A stretch of 64,000 bases of DNA from Streptomyces ambofaciens ATCC 23877 (GTDB lineage Bacteria > Actinomycetota > Actinomycetes > Streptomycetales > Streptomycetaceae), in NCBI RefSeq assembly GCF_001267885.1, contig NZ_CP012382.1:6745001-6809000 (forward strand), given 5' to 3'. The notes under the pieces were generated by a model. That model saw nothing but the letters and a program-made list of their open reading frames with translations, ran no database searches and was not told the origin of the DNA. Of this stretch, positions 42,189 through 52,226 are shown piece after piece (the stretch's first letter is position 1; each line of letters begins with the position of its first letter). The position numbers were made by a program, and so were the translations under genes.

Positions 42189-43045
42189 CCGACCCCTCCG
42201 ACGGGCCGCGCCACCGACGTCTCGCCTGGCTGGCGTCCGACGCCGAGGGCCACCCCGTGGGATCGGCCTTCCTGCGCCTGCCCACCGACGCCGGACGGAC
42301 CCGCCTCGCCGAACTCTCCCTCCACGTCCACCCCGTGGAGCGCCGCGGGAGGGTGGGTACGCGGCTGCTCGACGCCGCCGTGGCCGCCGCCCGCGACGAC
42401 AGCAGGCGCGGTGTCGTCGCGCACACCGAGGCCGGGACGCCCGGCGACCACTTCCTGTCGGCGCGCGGCTTCCGTACCGTACTCACCCTGCGGTACGCCC
42501 GCCTGTCGCCGGCCGACGTGGACGCCGCCGCCCTCGACGAGATCGTCGAGCGCCCGCATCCCGGCTACCTGCTGACCTCGTGGGAGGGAGTCGTCCCCGA
42601 CGACCTGGCCCGGACGTTCGCCGCCTCACGACGCGCCATGGACGACATGCCCATGGACGACGCCGACCACGACACCGCGGCCTGGGACGTGGACCGGGTC
42701 CGGGCGGTGGCGAAGGCCGTCGCCGACCGCGGCGACCTTCTGCACACCGTCGTCGCCATCGACACCTCCGACGACTCGATCGCCGGGTTCACGGAACTCG
42801 TCGTCCCCGGCGACCGGACGGGCGACGCCGAGCACTACGGCACCGCCGTCCTGCCCGAGCACCGCGGGCACGGCCTGGCCCGCTGGATGAAGGCCGAGTC
42901 GATCCGCCGGGCCTGCGCCGAGCACCCGCGGCTCGGCGGTCTCGTGACCGACACCGCCGAGAGCAACACGTACATGAGGCGCGTCAACGACGACCTGGGC
43001 TACGCGCCCACGCACACGACACTCCAGTACCAGCTCGACCTGTAG
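42164..43045 (+). CDS. Tandem GNAT family N-acetyltransferase
   Basis: 293 aa; the start is TTG 42164 with GGAG six bases upstream, and no better in-frame start lies nearby. Two GNAT-like halves: residues 1-120 (SDAEGHPVGSAFLRLP, LSLHVHPVERRGRVGTRLLDAAVAAARDD, FLSARGFRTVLTLRYARL) and 140-293 (HTVVAIDTSDDSIAGFTELVV, AVLPEHRGHGLARWMKAESIRRACAEHP, TYMRRVNDDLGYAP). Both resemble acetyl-CoA-binding motif A, the second more complete. Streptomyces encodes several such double GNATs; the substrate is unknown. The overlapping leader ORF suggests translational coupling. Confidence 0.85.
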   Translation: MSLRITPLTDPSDGPRHRRLAWLASDAEGHPVGSAFLRLPTDAGRTRLAELSLHVHPVERRGRVGTRLLDAAVAAARDDSRRGVVAHTEAGTPGDHFLSARGFRTVLTLRYARLSPADVDAAALDEIVERPHPGYLLTSWEGVVPDDLARTFAASRRAMDDMPMDDADHDTAAWDVDRVRAVAKAVADRGDLLHTVVAIDTSDDSIAGFTELVVPGDRTGDAEHYGTAVLPEHRGHGLARWMKAESIRRACAEHPRLGGLVTDTAESNTYMRRVNDDLGYAPTHTTLQYQLDL

Positions 43046-43070
43046 CGAGGCGTGGCGACCTGTGGCGAGG

Positions 43071-43113
43071 CCGGACGGGCGGGCCGGGCCGGAGGCGGCC
43101 CTGTCCCGTCCGG
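43071..43113. terminator. Bidirectional hairpin between converging genes
   Basis: CCGGACGGG and its complement CCCGTCCGG form a 9-bp stem with a GC-rich 25-nt loop that may itself pair. Confidence 0.45.
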
Positions 43114-43163
43114 TCCGGCCCGCCGCGAGCCCCGCCGCTCACCGGCGGACCAACCGGGAAGCC

Positions 43164-43925
43164 TCACGGCGCGACGAGTTCCCGCAGCACCTCGGCCCGG
43201 GCGCCGCCCCGCACCCGCGAGGTCCGCCACAGCCACAGCACGTCCCGCCCGAACGACCACACCAGCAGACCCAGCGCCAGCATCACCACCCCGGCGTTCA
43301 CCGGCCCCGGCAGCAGGTCCGCACCCCCGAGCAGCAGCAGCACGCCCTGCAGCGCGGCCACCGTCTTGCGGGCCGTGCTCGGCGGCAGCGGGGCCGTCAG
43401 CCACGGCCACACGCGGGCCGCGGCGACGAACACGTACCGCATGCCGCCGATCAGCAGCACCCAGGGACCCAGGTCCATCGCGACGTACACGCTGAGCACC
43501 AGGATCAGGAACGCGTCGACCTCCATGTCGAAGCGGGCGCCCAGCGGGGAGCAGGTGCCCGTGCGGCGGGCCACCCTGCCGTCGACACCGTCCAGGAGCA
43601 GGGCCACGGCCGTCAGACCGACGAGGAGCGAGACGGGCGGTGCGCTGCGGAAGGAGTCGGCGACCAGGGCCGTCACACCGCCGACCAGCGTGGCCCTGCC
43701 GAGGGTGACCCGGTTCGCCGGGCCGAACGACGGCAGCCGGGAGCGGTGCAGGGCCCGGGAGAGCACCGCCCAGGTCGCGAACGCGAAGGCGAGGCCGGTC
43801 AGCCAGCCCGCCGTGCCCATGCCGATCGCGGTACCGAGCAGCGCCAGGACCAGGATCTGCGCTCCCGCCCCCACCGCCGTCTCCTGCTGAGCGGGCCTCG
43901 CGTCGTACGTGTCGTTCAGGGCCAC
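43164..43925 (-). CDS. CDP-alcohol phosphatidyltransferase family protein
   Basis: 253 aa from GTG 43925 (GGAGGG seven bases upstream). The complete family motif is visible: LLDGVDGRVARRTGTCSPLGARFDMEVDAFLILVL gives DG-x2-AR-x8-G-x3-D-x3-D. About six to seven membrane segments surround it. These enzymes swap CMP on a CDP-alcohol for an alcohol acceptor such as inositol-phosphate or glycerol-phosphate, at the membrane. It is divergent from the dehydrogenase that begins the GTP-cyclohydrolase-linked cluster, sharing 109 bp of upstream sequence; co-regulation is plausible, and the acceptor is unknown. Confidence 0.9.
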   Translation of the reverse strand: MALNDTYDARPAQQETAVGAGAQILVLALLGTAIGMGTAGWLTGLAFAFATWAVLSRALHRSRLPSFGPANRVTLGRATLVGGVTALVADSFRSAPPVSLLVGLTAVALLLDGVDGRVARRTGTCSPLGARFDMEVDAFLILVLSVYVAMDLGPWVLLIGGMRYVFVAAARVWPWLTAPLPPSTARKTVAALQGVLLLLGGADLLPGPVNAGVVMLALGLLVWSFGRDVLWLWRTSRVRGGARAEVLRELVAP

Positions 43926-43943
43926 CGAACACCCTCCGGCCGA

Positions 43944-43972
43944 GTGACAGAGTCGATCAAGGCCGCTACCTT
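43944..43972 (+). promoter_or_regulatory. Promoter of the dehydrogenase gene
   Basis: GTGACA (43944-43949), 17-bp spacer, TACCTT (43967-43972): a good fit to the HrdB-type consensus, 62 bp before the start codon. Confidence 0.6.
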
Positions 43973-44034
43973 GTGCGCGGCCTGTGCATCCCTCGGTACG
44001 TGGGCGGCTTCCCGATCGTTCAGGAGGACATCCG

Positions 44035-45021
44035 ATGACCCGCACCGCACGTGCGTTCTGGCTCGACTCGCCCGGCCGGGGCGTGATCCGCGACGTGGAA
44101 CTGCCCGTCCGGGGGGCGGACGAGGTGCTCGTGCGGACGCTCTTCAGCGGTGTCAGCCGGGGTACGGAGACGCTCGTCTTCCGCGGCCGGGTGCCGGAGA
44201 ACCAGTACGCGGCCATGCGCGCGCCGTTCCAGGACGGCGACTTCCCGGGGCCGGTGAAGTACGGCTACCTCAACGTGGGGGAGGTGGAGGAGGGGCCGCG
44301 GGAGCTCGTCGGCCGCACCGTCTTCTGCCTGTACCCGCACCAGACCCGGTACGTCGTGCCGGCCGCCGCCGTCACCCCGGTGCCCCCGGCCGTCCCCGCC
44401 GGTCGGGCCGTGCTCGCCGGCACCGTCGAGACCGCCGTCAACGCCCTGTGGGACGCGGCGCCCCTGGTCGGTGACCGGATCGCCGTGGTCGGCGGTGGCA
44501 TGATCGGCTGTTCCGTGGCCGCGCTGCTGGCCCGTTTCCCCGGCGTCCGCGTCCAGTTGGTCGACGCCGACCCGGACCGGGCCGGCGTCGCCGAGGCGCT
44601 CGGTGTCGGCTTCGCCCGCCCCGCCGACGCCCACGGCGACCTCGACCTCGTCGTCCACGCCAGCGCGACCGAAGCGGGCCTGGCCCGGTCACTGGAACTG
44701 CTGCGGCCCGAGGGCACCGTCCTCGAGCTGAGCTGGTACGGCGACCGGCGGGTCGCCCTCCCGCTCGGCGAGGCCTTCCACTCCCGGCGTCTGACCCTGC
44801 GCAGCAGCCAGGTCGGCACCGTCTCCCCGGCACGCGCCGCCACCCGCGGCTACGCCGACCGCCTCGCCCTCGCCCTGGACCTGCTCGCCGACCCGGCGCT
44901 GGACGCACTGGTCACCGGTGAGTCCGCCTTCACCGAACTGCCCGACGTCCTGCCGGGGTTGGCCGCCGGCGACATCCCCGCCCTGTGCCACCGGATCCGG
45001 TACGGCGGGGACGGCGACTGA
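44035..45021 (+). CDS. Medium-chain dehydrogenase-like protein lacking the usual zinc ligands
   Basis: 328 aa from ATG 44035 with AGGAGG nine bases upstream. MDR fold: the N-terminal GroES-like region has FSGVSRGTETLVFRGRVPENQY, and the Rossmann motif IAVVGGGMIGCSVAALLARFPGVRVQLVDADPDR is typical. The catalytic-zinc Cys expected near residue 40 is replaced (SGVSRGTE) and there is no structural four-Cys lobe. It resembles BchC-type dehydrogenases. It probably oxidises or reduces an alcohol/keto group on the cluster's intermediate with NAD(P). It has its own promoter and ends 161 bp before the pterin-synthase-like gene. Confidence 0.83.
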   Translation: MTRTARAFWLDSPGRGVIRDVELPVRGADEVLVRTLFSGVSRGTETLVFRGRVPENQYAAMRAPFQDGDFPGPVKYGYLNVGEVEEGPRELVGRTVFCLYPHQTRYVVPAAAVTPVPPAVPAGRAVLAGTVETAVNALWDAAPLVGDRIAVVGGGMIGCSVAALLARFPGVRVQLVDADPDRAGVAEALGVGFARPADAHGDLDLVVHASATEAGLARSLELLRPEGTVLELSWYGDRRVALPLGEAFHSRRLTLRSSQVGTVSPARAATRGYADRLALALDLLADPALDALVTGESAFTELPDVLPGLAAGDIPALCHRIRYGGDGD

Positions 45022-45054
45022 GGCGGGCCGTGCCATCGGCGCCTGACCTTGAGA

Positions 45055-46782
<1,728 letters not shown>

Positions 46783-46786
<4 letters not shown>

Positions 46787-48051
46787 GGAGGACCACGACG
46801 CCGGCCGCGGGCGCGATCCCGGCCCGGCCCGGCCCGCAGGACGCCGCCGAGGCCCGGGACGTCGTCCCCGGGCCGGTCCCGGCCGACAGCCCCGCCGGAC
46901 GGCCCGCCTCCCGGGCCGCCGGAGCGATCGTCGAGCCCTCCGCCGCCGGGCGCGCGGACGGACGGGCCGAGGACCACGCGGGCCACGCGGGCAGCGAACG
47001 TGCGGACCGCCCGGGGGGCGGGCGCGCCGACCGGCGCGGTGCCCCGGCCAGGAGCGGGCCCGCCGGCATTCCCGCGACCCGGTCCTCGGACCGTCCCGCC
47101 GAGCGGCTCGCCGACCGCCCCGGTCAGCCCGCCGCCGAGCGCGCCACCCTGCGCCTGCGCGAGACGGACGAACCGCTCGGGTCAGGTGGCCCCGAGGAGC
47201 TGCCGGAACACCCCGACGAGCCCCCGCGCTTCGCCCCCGAGTGGCTGCGGCTGCGGGAGCCCGCCGACGCCGCCGCGCGGGCGCGTGAACTGCTCGACCC
47301 GCTCCGCGTCCGCCTGGCCGACCTGCCGAGGCGGGCCGGCGGGCTGGTCGTGCACGACGTGGGCTGCGGCACCGGCTCGATGGGACGCTGGCTCGCCCCG
47401 CTGCTCGACGGCGCCCAGCACTGGGTGCTGCACGACCGCGACCCCTACCTCCTGCACTTCGCCGCCGTCGGCGCTCCGCGCTCGGCCGCCGACGGCAGCC
47501 GCGTCACGGTCGAGACGCGGCGCGGTGACCTCGCCCGCCTCACCCCGGACGCGCTGGCCGGCGCCGGGCTGGTGACGGCGTCCGCGCTGCTGGACGTGCT
47601 CACCGCCGAGGAGGTCGGCGCCCTCGCCGCCGCCTGCGCCGCGGTCGGTTGCCCCGCGCTGCTGACCCTCTCCGTCGCCGGGCGGGTCGAGCTGGCCCCC
47701 GCCCATCCCCTGGACGCGGAGATCACCGAGGCGTTCAACGACCACCAGCGGCGGACCGGCATGCTGGGCCCGGACGCCGTCACGGTGGCGGCCGAGGCCT
47801 TCGCGGCGCACGGTGCCACGGTGCGGGCGCACCCCAGCCACTGGCGGCTGGGCCCCGGCGAGTCCGCGCTCACCGCCCAGTGGCTGCGGGGCTGGGTGGG
47901 CGCGGCCGTCGAGCAGCGCCCCGAACTGGGGGAGCCGGCCGGCCGGTACCTGGACGAGCGCCTGGCCGCCTGCGCCGCCGGGGAGCTGCGCGTCACCGTG
48001 CACCACACCGACCTGCTGGCGCTGAGCCGGCCGACGGGCGGAGCCTCGTGA
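46783..48051 (+). CDS. SAM-dependent methyltransferase with long disordered N-terminus
   Basis: 422 aa from ATG 46783 (ATGA overlap). The first ~150 residues are low-complexity (Ala, Arg, Pro, Gly, Asp-rich) and probably unstructured. The methyltransferase domain starts near PEWLRLREPADAAARARELLDPL; SAM motif I is VVHDVGCGTGSMGRWLAPLL, followed by HWVLHDRDPYLLHFAA, RVTVETRRGDLARL and LVTASALLDVLTAEEV. It is a class I enzyme. The long tail is unusual and could be an artefact of a too-early start, but the overlap with the upstream stop supports it. Acceptor unknown. Confidence 0.85.
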
Positions 48052-49307
48052 GCGCACCGACGGTCCGGGTGCGGACGGGGGCCGCCCGGCCGGCGACGGC
48101 CCCCCGGGACACCGCCGCTTCCCACGACCCGATCGGCACCCCGCCCGGCCGGAGCCACGCGCTGCGCACCCGCCTGGGCACCCTCGCGGGCGTCGCCCTC
48201 CTCGTCGTCCTGCTGTGGCGCACCGGGACCGGAGTCCTCTGGGACGGGCTGCGCCGGGTGGACGGGACCGCGCTGGCGGCGGCGCTCGGCCTCGGGCTGG
48301 TCACCACCGTGCTCAGTGCCTGGCGCTGGGCCGTCGTGGCCCGGGGGCTGGGCATCCGGCTGCCCCTCGGGCCCGCCGTCGCCGACTACTACCGGGCCCT
48401 CTTCCTCAACGCCGCTCTCCCCGGCGGCGTCCTCGGCGACGTGCACCGCGCGGTACGGCACGGGCGGAGCGCCGGCGACCTGGGGAGGGGTGTGCGGGCC
48501 GTCGTCCTCGAACGGGCCGCCGGACAACTCGCGCTGCTCGGCGTCGGGGTCGCGGCGTTGCTCGTCCTGCCGTCGCCGGTACGGGACGAGGCCCGGCAGA
48601 TCGCGCCCCTCCTGGGGCCGGCCCTGCTCGGCGCGCTCGCCGTCGGGCTCGCCCTCCGCATGAACCGGGCACCCTCCCGCCGGGGGCGGGCCCTGCGGGC
48701 GACGCTCGGCGAGGCGCGTGCCGCGCTGCTGTCCCGGCGCGCCCTGCCGGGGATCGCGTTGTCGTCCGTCGCCGTCCTGGCCGGGCACCTCGCGATGTTC
48801 GTCCTCGCCGCCCGGGTGGCCGGCAGCGGCGCCTCCGTCGCCGTACTGACACCGCTGGCCGTGTTGGCGCTGCTCGCCATGGGCCTGCCCCTGAACGTCG
48901 CCGGCTGGGGGCCCCGGGAGGGCGTCACCGCCTGGGCGTTCGGAGCGGCCGGGCTGGGCGCCGACACCGGGCTGGGCGTGGCCGTGGTGTACGGGGTGCT
49001 GAGCTTCGTGGCGAGCCTGCCCGGTGTCGTCGTGCTCGTCGTCCGCCGGCACGCGGCGCCGCGCACCGGCCCCGGGTGGGCCGCCGGGGCTCCCGCGAAC
49101 GCCCCGGAGGGCGCCGTCGTACCGGGCGCGGTGCCGCACCCGGCGCCGGGCGGGCCCTACCCGTGCTCGCCCACCGCCCCGGGCCCGTCCGGTGCGGTCA
49201 GGATCGAGAAGTACGCCCCGAAGGAATCGGCGAGGCTCGCCAGCAGTTCCTTCCCCTTTTCCGCCGAACCGAGTGAAGGACGCCCGATGACACCGGAATC
49301 GGTATAG
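48048..49307 (+). CDS. Lysylphosphatidylglycerol-synthase-TM (UPF0104) family membrane protein
   Basis: 419 aa from GTG 48048 (overlaps previous stop). About eight membrane segments between residues 45 and 345, with family-typical LSAWRWAVVARGLGIRLPLGPAVADYYRALFLNAALPGGVLGDVHRAVRHG, VVLERAAGQLALL and LPLNVAGWGPREGVTAWAFGAAG. Relatives include MprF and AglD membrane parts, which flip or transfer groups on membrane lipids. The last ~50 codons overlap the 3' end of the converging creatininase gene by 151 bp; that tail is hydrophilic and probably dispensable. A role in exporting or flipping the cluster's product is inferred. Confidence 0.85.
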   Translation: MSAPTVRVRTGAARPATAPRDTAASHDPIGTPPGRSHALRTRLGTLAGVALLVVLLWRTGTGVLWDGLRRVDGTALAAALGLGLVTTVLSAWRWAVVARGLGIRLPLGPAVADYYRALFLNAALPGGVLGDVHRAVRHGRSAGDLGRGVRAVVLERAAGQLALLGVGVAALLVLPSPVRDEARQIAPLLGPALLGALAVGLALRMNRAPSRRGRALRATLGEARAALLSRRALPGIALSSVAVLAGHLAMFVLAARVAGSGASVAVLTPLAVLALLAMGLPLNVAGWGPREGVTAWAFGAAGLGADTGLGVAVVYGVLSFVASLPGVVVLVVRRHAAPRTGPGWAAGAPANAPEGAVVPGAVPHPAPGGPYPCSPTAPGPSGAVRIEKYAPKESARLASSSFPFSAEPSEGRPMTPESV

Positions 49308-49915
49308 GCGGACATTCCGAGGGAGAGCAGATGACGCCGGTCGTCCGCGACGAAATCGGCGGCCTCGAAACCAGGTCGGACGGATTCGGGATGCGTGTGC
49401 AGAAGAATGGAGGTCTCGATTTCCCCCGCGTGCATGTCGGTGAGCAGCGAGGTGGCCACACCCGCCCGCTCCCGCGCCGCCTCCCAGTCCTCCGCGGCCG
49501 GGAACAGCGCCATCCGCTCACCGCGTGCGGAGGACTCCTGAACGACGTTGCCCAGCACGTAGTTGCCGCCGTGCCCGTTGACCACCACCAGGGCGTCGAC
49601 GCCCGAGCGGCGCAACGAGTCCGCTATGTCCCGCACCACCGCGTGCAGGGTCACCGAGGAGACGCTGACGGTCCCCGGCCAGTCCGCGTGCTCGTGCGAG
49701 CAGCCGATCGTCACCGGCGGGAGCGGGTGCACCGGGTACGCGGCGGCGATCTCGCGGGCGATGGCGCAGGCGACGAGCGTGTCGGTCGCCAACGGCAGGT
49801 GCGGGCCGTGCTGCTCGTAACTCCCCACCGGCAGCACCGCGATCTGCCGGGACACCTCCAATCCCCGCCCGCGCACGTCCTCGGTCGTGTCCGTCGGCAC
49901 CAGTGAAACATCCAT
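49157..49915 (-). CDS. Creatininase-family amidohydrolase (candidate FAPy hydrolase)
   Basis: 252 aa from ATG 49915. Creatininase metal-site motifs: [24 protein letters not shown] (Glu, His, Asp), [22 protein letters not shown] (Asn, His) and [19 protein letters not shown] (His, Glu). Members include creatininase, MftE and the archaeal FAPy deformylase ArfB. The divergent neighbour 65 bp away encodes a GTP cyclohydrolase carrying the residue that makes it stop at the formylated intermediate FAPy, so this protein is the natural candidate to remove the formyl group. That assignment is inference. The 3' end overlaps the UPF0104-family gene. Confidence 0.87.
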   Translation of the reverse strand: MDVSLVPTDTTEDVRGRGLEVSRQIAVLPVGSYEQHGPHLPLATDTLVACAIAREIAAAYPVHPLPPVTIGCSHEHADWPGTVSVSSVTLHAVVRDIADSLRRSGVDALVVVNGHGGNYVLGNVVQESSARGERMALFPAAEDWEAARERAGVATSLLTDMHAGEIETSILLHTHPESVRPGFEAADFVADDRRHLLSLGMSAYTDSGVIGRPSLGSAEKGKELLASLADSFGAYFSILTAPDGPGAVGEHG

Positions 49916-49980
49916 TCCCGCACGGCCTTTCGTCTCGGTCGGCAAAACTGTTGAGCCATCTGTTGAGGAACGCGAGAATC

Positions 49981-50640
49981 ATGACAGAAAAAATTGGTGT
50001 ACTCGGCAAGAAAGCATCGCAGCGTACGGACGTGGAACGGGTCGTGGTGACACCGCTGCCCACCGGGTACGGAGAATTCCGGGCGTTCGGCTATTTCGAC
50101 CACGAGCGCGGGGACGAGCAGGTGGCCCTGGTCCACGGTGATCCGGGCGCCGAGGGCGTGCTCACCCGGCTGCACTCCGAGTGCCTGACGGGCGACGCCT
50201 TCGGGTCCCGGCACTGCGAGTGCGGCGACCAACTCGCCTCCGCGCTGGCGGCGGTGGCCGCCGCCGGCAGTGGTGTCGTCGTCTATCTGCGCGGTCACGA
50301 GGGGCGCGGCATCGGGCTGCTGGCCAAGCTGCGCGCGATGGCGCTGCAGGCGGAGGGCCTGGACACGGTGGAGGCGAACCTCGCCCTGGGCCTGCCGGTG
50401 GACGCCCGCGACTACGGGGTGGCCGCCCGCATCCTCGAGGACCTCGGGGTGCGCTCGGTGCGCCTGATGTCCAACAACCCGCTCAAGCGCGAGGCGTTGG
50501 TGCGGCACGGCATCCAGGTCACCGAACAGGTGCCGCTGCTGATACCGCCCTGCGAGAGCAACATCACCTACCTGCGCACCAAGCGGGAGCGCATGGACCA
50601 CGTCCTGCCCCACCTGGACGCGGTGGCGCACCTGTCCTGA
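49981..50640 (+). CDS. ribA: GTP cyclohydrolase II homologue with Met120 (FAPy-forming type)
   Basis: 219 aa from ATG 49981. RibA features: [21 protein letters not shown] supplies zinc ligands Cys68, Cys79, Cys81; [26 protein letters not shown] is the GTP-binding/catalytic loop; [24 protein letters not shown] and [13 protein letters not shown] follow. Canonical enzymes read RAYALQ; here the Tyr is Met120. Work on the three S. coelicolor paralogues showed that the one with Met120 (SCO6655) releases the formylated pyrimidine FAPy instead of completing deformylation, and that Met120Tyr restores the normal product. Hence this gene likely feeds the surrounding pathway, not riboflavin. No riboflavin genes lie nearby. 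Early codons are AT-rich. Confidence 0.93.
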   Translation: MTEKIGVLGKKASQRTDVERVVVTPLPTGYGEFRAFGYFDHERGDEQVALVHGDPGAEGVLTRLHSECLTGDAFGSRHCECGDQLASALAAVAAAGSGVVVYLRGHEGRGIGLLAKLRAMALQAEGLDTVEANLALGLPVDARDYGVAARILEDLGVRSVRLMSNNPLKREALVRHGIQVTEQVPLLIPPCESNITYLRTKRERMDHVLPHLDAVAHLS

Positions 50641-50661
50641 ACCGGAAGCGCGCGGCAACCG

Positions 50662-50677
50662 CCCGGACCGGTCCGGG
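50662..50677. terminator. Palindrome between converging ribA-like and serine hydrolase genes
   Basis: CCCGGACCGGTCCGGG is a perfect 16-bp palindrome ending right at the stop codon of the minus-strand gene. Confidence 0.45.
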
Positions 50678-51907
50678 TCAGTCCGTCACGGCCTCGTGCA
50701 CGAGGTGCTTGAGGTCCCGGAAGACCGAGTGCGAGGACCTGGGACGCACCTGGGTCATGAACTGCACCGTCAGGTCACGGCCCGGGTCGACCCAGAAGGT
50801 GGTGGTCGCCACCCCGCTCCAGCCGTACGTGCCGAGCCCGGCGGGCGCCTGCGTGCGGCTCGGGTCGATCACCACCGAGACGCCGAGGCCGAAGCCGACA
50901 CCGTCGTTGCCCGGCTCGTCGTGCGCGGGGCGGCTGCCGACGGCACGCAGGTCGGCGCCGCCGGGCAGGTGGTTGCGGGTCATGAGGTCCACCGTCGCGG
51001 GGGCGAGCAGGCGTACGCCGTCGAGTTCGCCCCGGCGCCGGAGCAGTTCGGTGAAGCGGTGCACGTCGTGCGCGGAGGAGACCAGGCCGCCGCTGCCCGA
51101 CAGGAACCGGGGCCTGCCCCGCACCGGCAGCCCGGGGACGGGGGCGATGCCGCCGTCGTCCGTCTCGCCGTAGAGCTCGGCCAGTCGGCCGGCCTGCTCG
51201 TCGGTGACGTGGAAGCCGGTGTCCGTCATGCCGAGCGGTCCGAGAACCCGTCCGGCGAGGAACACGTCGAGCGGCTGTCCGGACACCACCTCCACGAGCC
51301 GTCCCAGCACGTTGCTGGCCACCGAGTAGTTCCACTGCGTGCCCGGCTCGAACTGCAGGGGCAGACCCGCGTACAGGTCGACCGTCTCGGCCAGGTCCGC
51401 ACCGGGCCGCACCGACGACTCCAGGCCCGCCGCGCGGTAGAGCGCGTCGACCGGGTGGGCGTGGTAGAAGCCGAAGGTCAGCCCGGCGGTGTGGGTCATC
51501 AGATGCCGGACCAGGACCGGTCCGGCGGCCGGCCGGGTGACGACGTCGTCCGCGGACCCCTCCACGTACACCCGGGGCTCGGCGAAGGCCGGCAGGTACC
51601 GGGCCACGGGGTCGTCCAGGGACAGCCGGCCCTCCTCCACCAGCATCAGCGCGGCCACGGACGTCACCGGCTTGGTCATGGAGTAGATCCGCCAGAGGGT
51701 GTCGGCGGTGACGGGCAGGCCGGCCGCCACGTCCCGCCGGCCGTGCACGGTCAGGTGGGCCACACGTCCGCCACGGGCGAGGGCCACCAGGAACCCGGGC
51801 AGCCGCCCCTCGTCGACCTCCCGGGCGAAGTGCTCGTCGAGCCGGTCCAGCGCCCCGGGGTCCAGCCCGGCCGCGCCGGCGTCGACCTCCTGTCGCAGCG
51901 GTGCCAT
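50678..51907 (-). CDS. Serine hydrolase, class C beta-lactamase-like
   Basis: 409 aa from ATG 51907; AGGGAGG lies eight bases upstream, which favours it over ATG 51913. Beta-lactamase/DD-peptidase fold: SxxK in TLWRIYSMTKPVTSVAALMLVEEGRLSLDDPVARYLP, Tyr motif in FEPGTQWNYSVASNVLGRLVEVVSG, and GTYGWSGVATTTFWVDP near the C-terminus in place of the KTG box. No signal peptide, so it is probably cytoplasmic and an esterase (EstB-like) more than a penicillin-binding enzyme. It stands alone; the substrate is unknown. Confidence 0.87.
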   Translation of the reverse strand: MAPLRQEVDAGAAGLDPGALDRLDEHFAREVDEGRLPGFLVALARGGRVAHLTVHGRRDVAAGLPVTADTLWRIYSMTKPVTSVAALMLVEEGRLSLDDPVARYLPAFAEPRVYVEGSADDVVTRPAAGPVLVRHLMTHTAGLTFGFYHAHPVDALYRAAGLESSVRPGADLAETVDLYAGLPLQFEPGTQWNYSVASNVLGRLVEVVSGQPLDVFLAGRVLGPLGMTDTGFHVTDEQAGRLAELYGETDDGGIAPVPGLPVRGRPRFLSGSGGLVSSAHDVHRFTELLRRRGELDGVRLLAPATVDLMTRNHLPGGADLRAVGSRPAHDEPGNDGVGFGLGVSVVIDPSRTQAPAGLGTYGWSGVATTTFWVDPGRDLTVQFMTQVRPRSSHSVFRDLKHLVHEAVTD

Positions 51908-52150
51908 CCCCATCGCCTCCCTGGTCGTTCGTCGAGGTGCGTGCGGCCTACCCCGCGCGAGCGCCTTCAGACCTCGGACCGGCACTTTCCGCCGGTGCGC
52001 GCGCCGCGACGACACGGGCGCCGGCCGGGCGACAGAAGCACGCCCCCGACGAAACGGAGCGCCACCACGGCGAGGGGCGGCCCCGACGGCACCGAGCGCC
52101 ACCACGACGGCACGGGGCACGGCCCCGAGTCACCGAGCACCGCCACGACG
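51908..52150. other. Intergenic region with degenerate GC-rich repeats
   Basis: A GAGCGCCACCACG-type motif recurs near 52057, 52094 and 52135 (37-41 bp apart). No convincing ORF. The minus-strand serine hydrolase promoter should be here, but I cannot pick clear boxes. Confidence 0.4.
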
Positions 52151-52185
52151 CGGGGCACGGCGGCGAGGCTCGCCGCCGTGCCCCG
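52151..52185 (-). terminator. Terminator of the MHS transporter gene
   Basis: A 16-bp perfect stem with a 3-nt loop, about 40 bp after the transporter stop on the minus strand. Confidence 0.75.
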
Positions 52186-52226
52186 GTGGGCCGTCTCCCC
52201 GGCCGGTGAGCGGGAGGGGGGCTGGA

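Noticed and set aside
49981..50640. Riboflavin biosynthesis gene
   Set aside because: No ribD, ribE or ribH nearby, no FMN riboswitch-like leader seen, and the Met120 substitution argues against making the riboflavin precursor directly.
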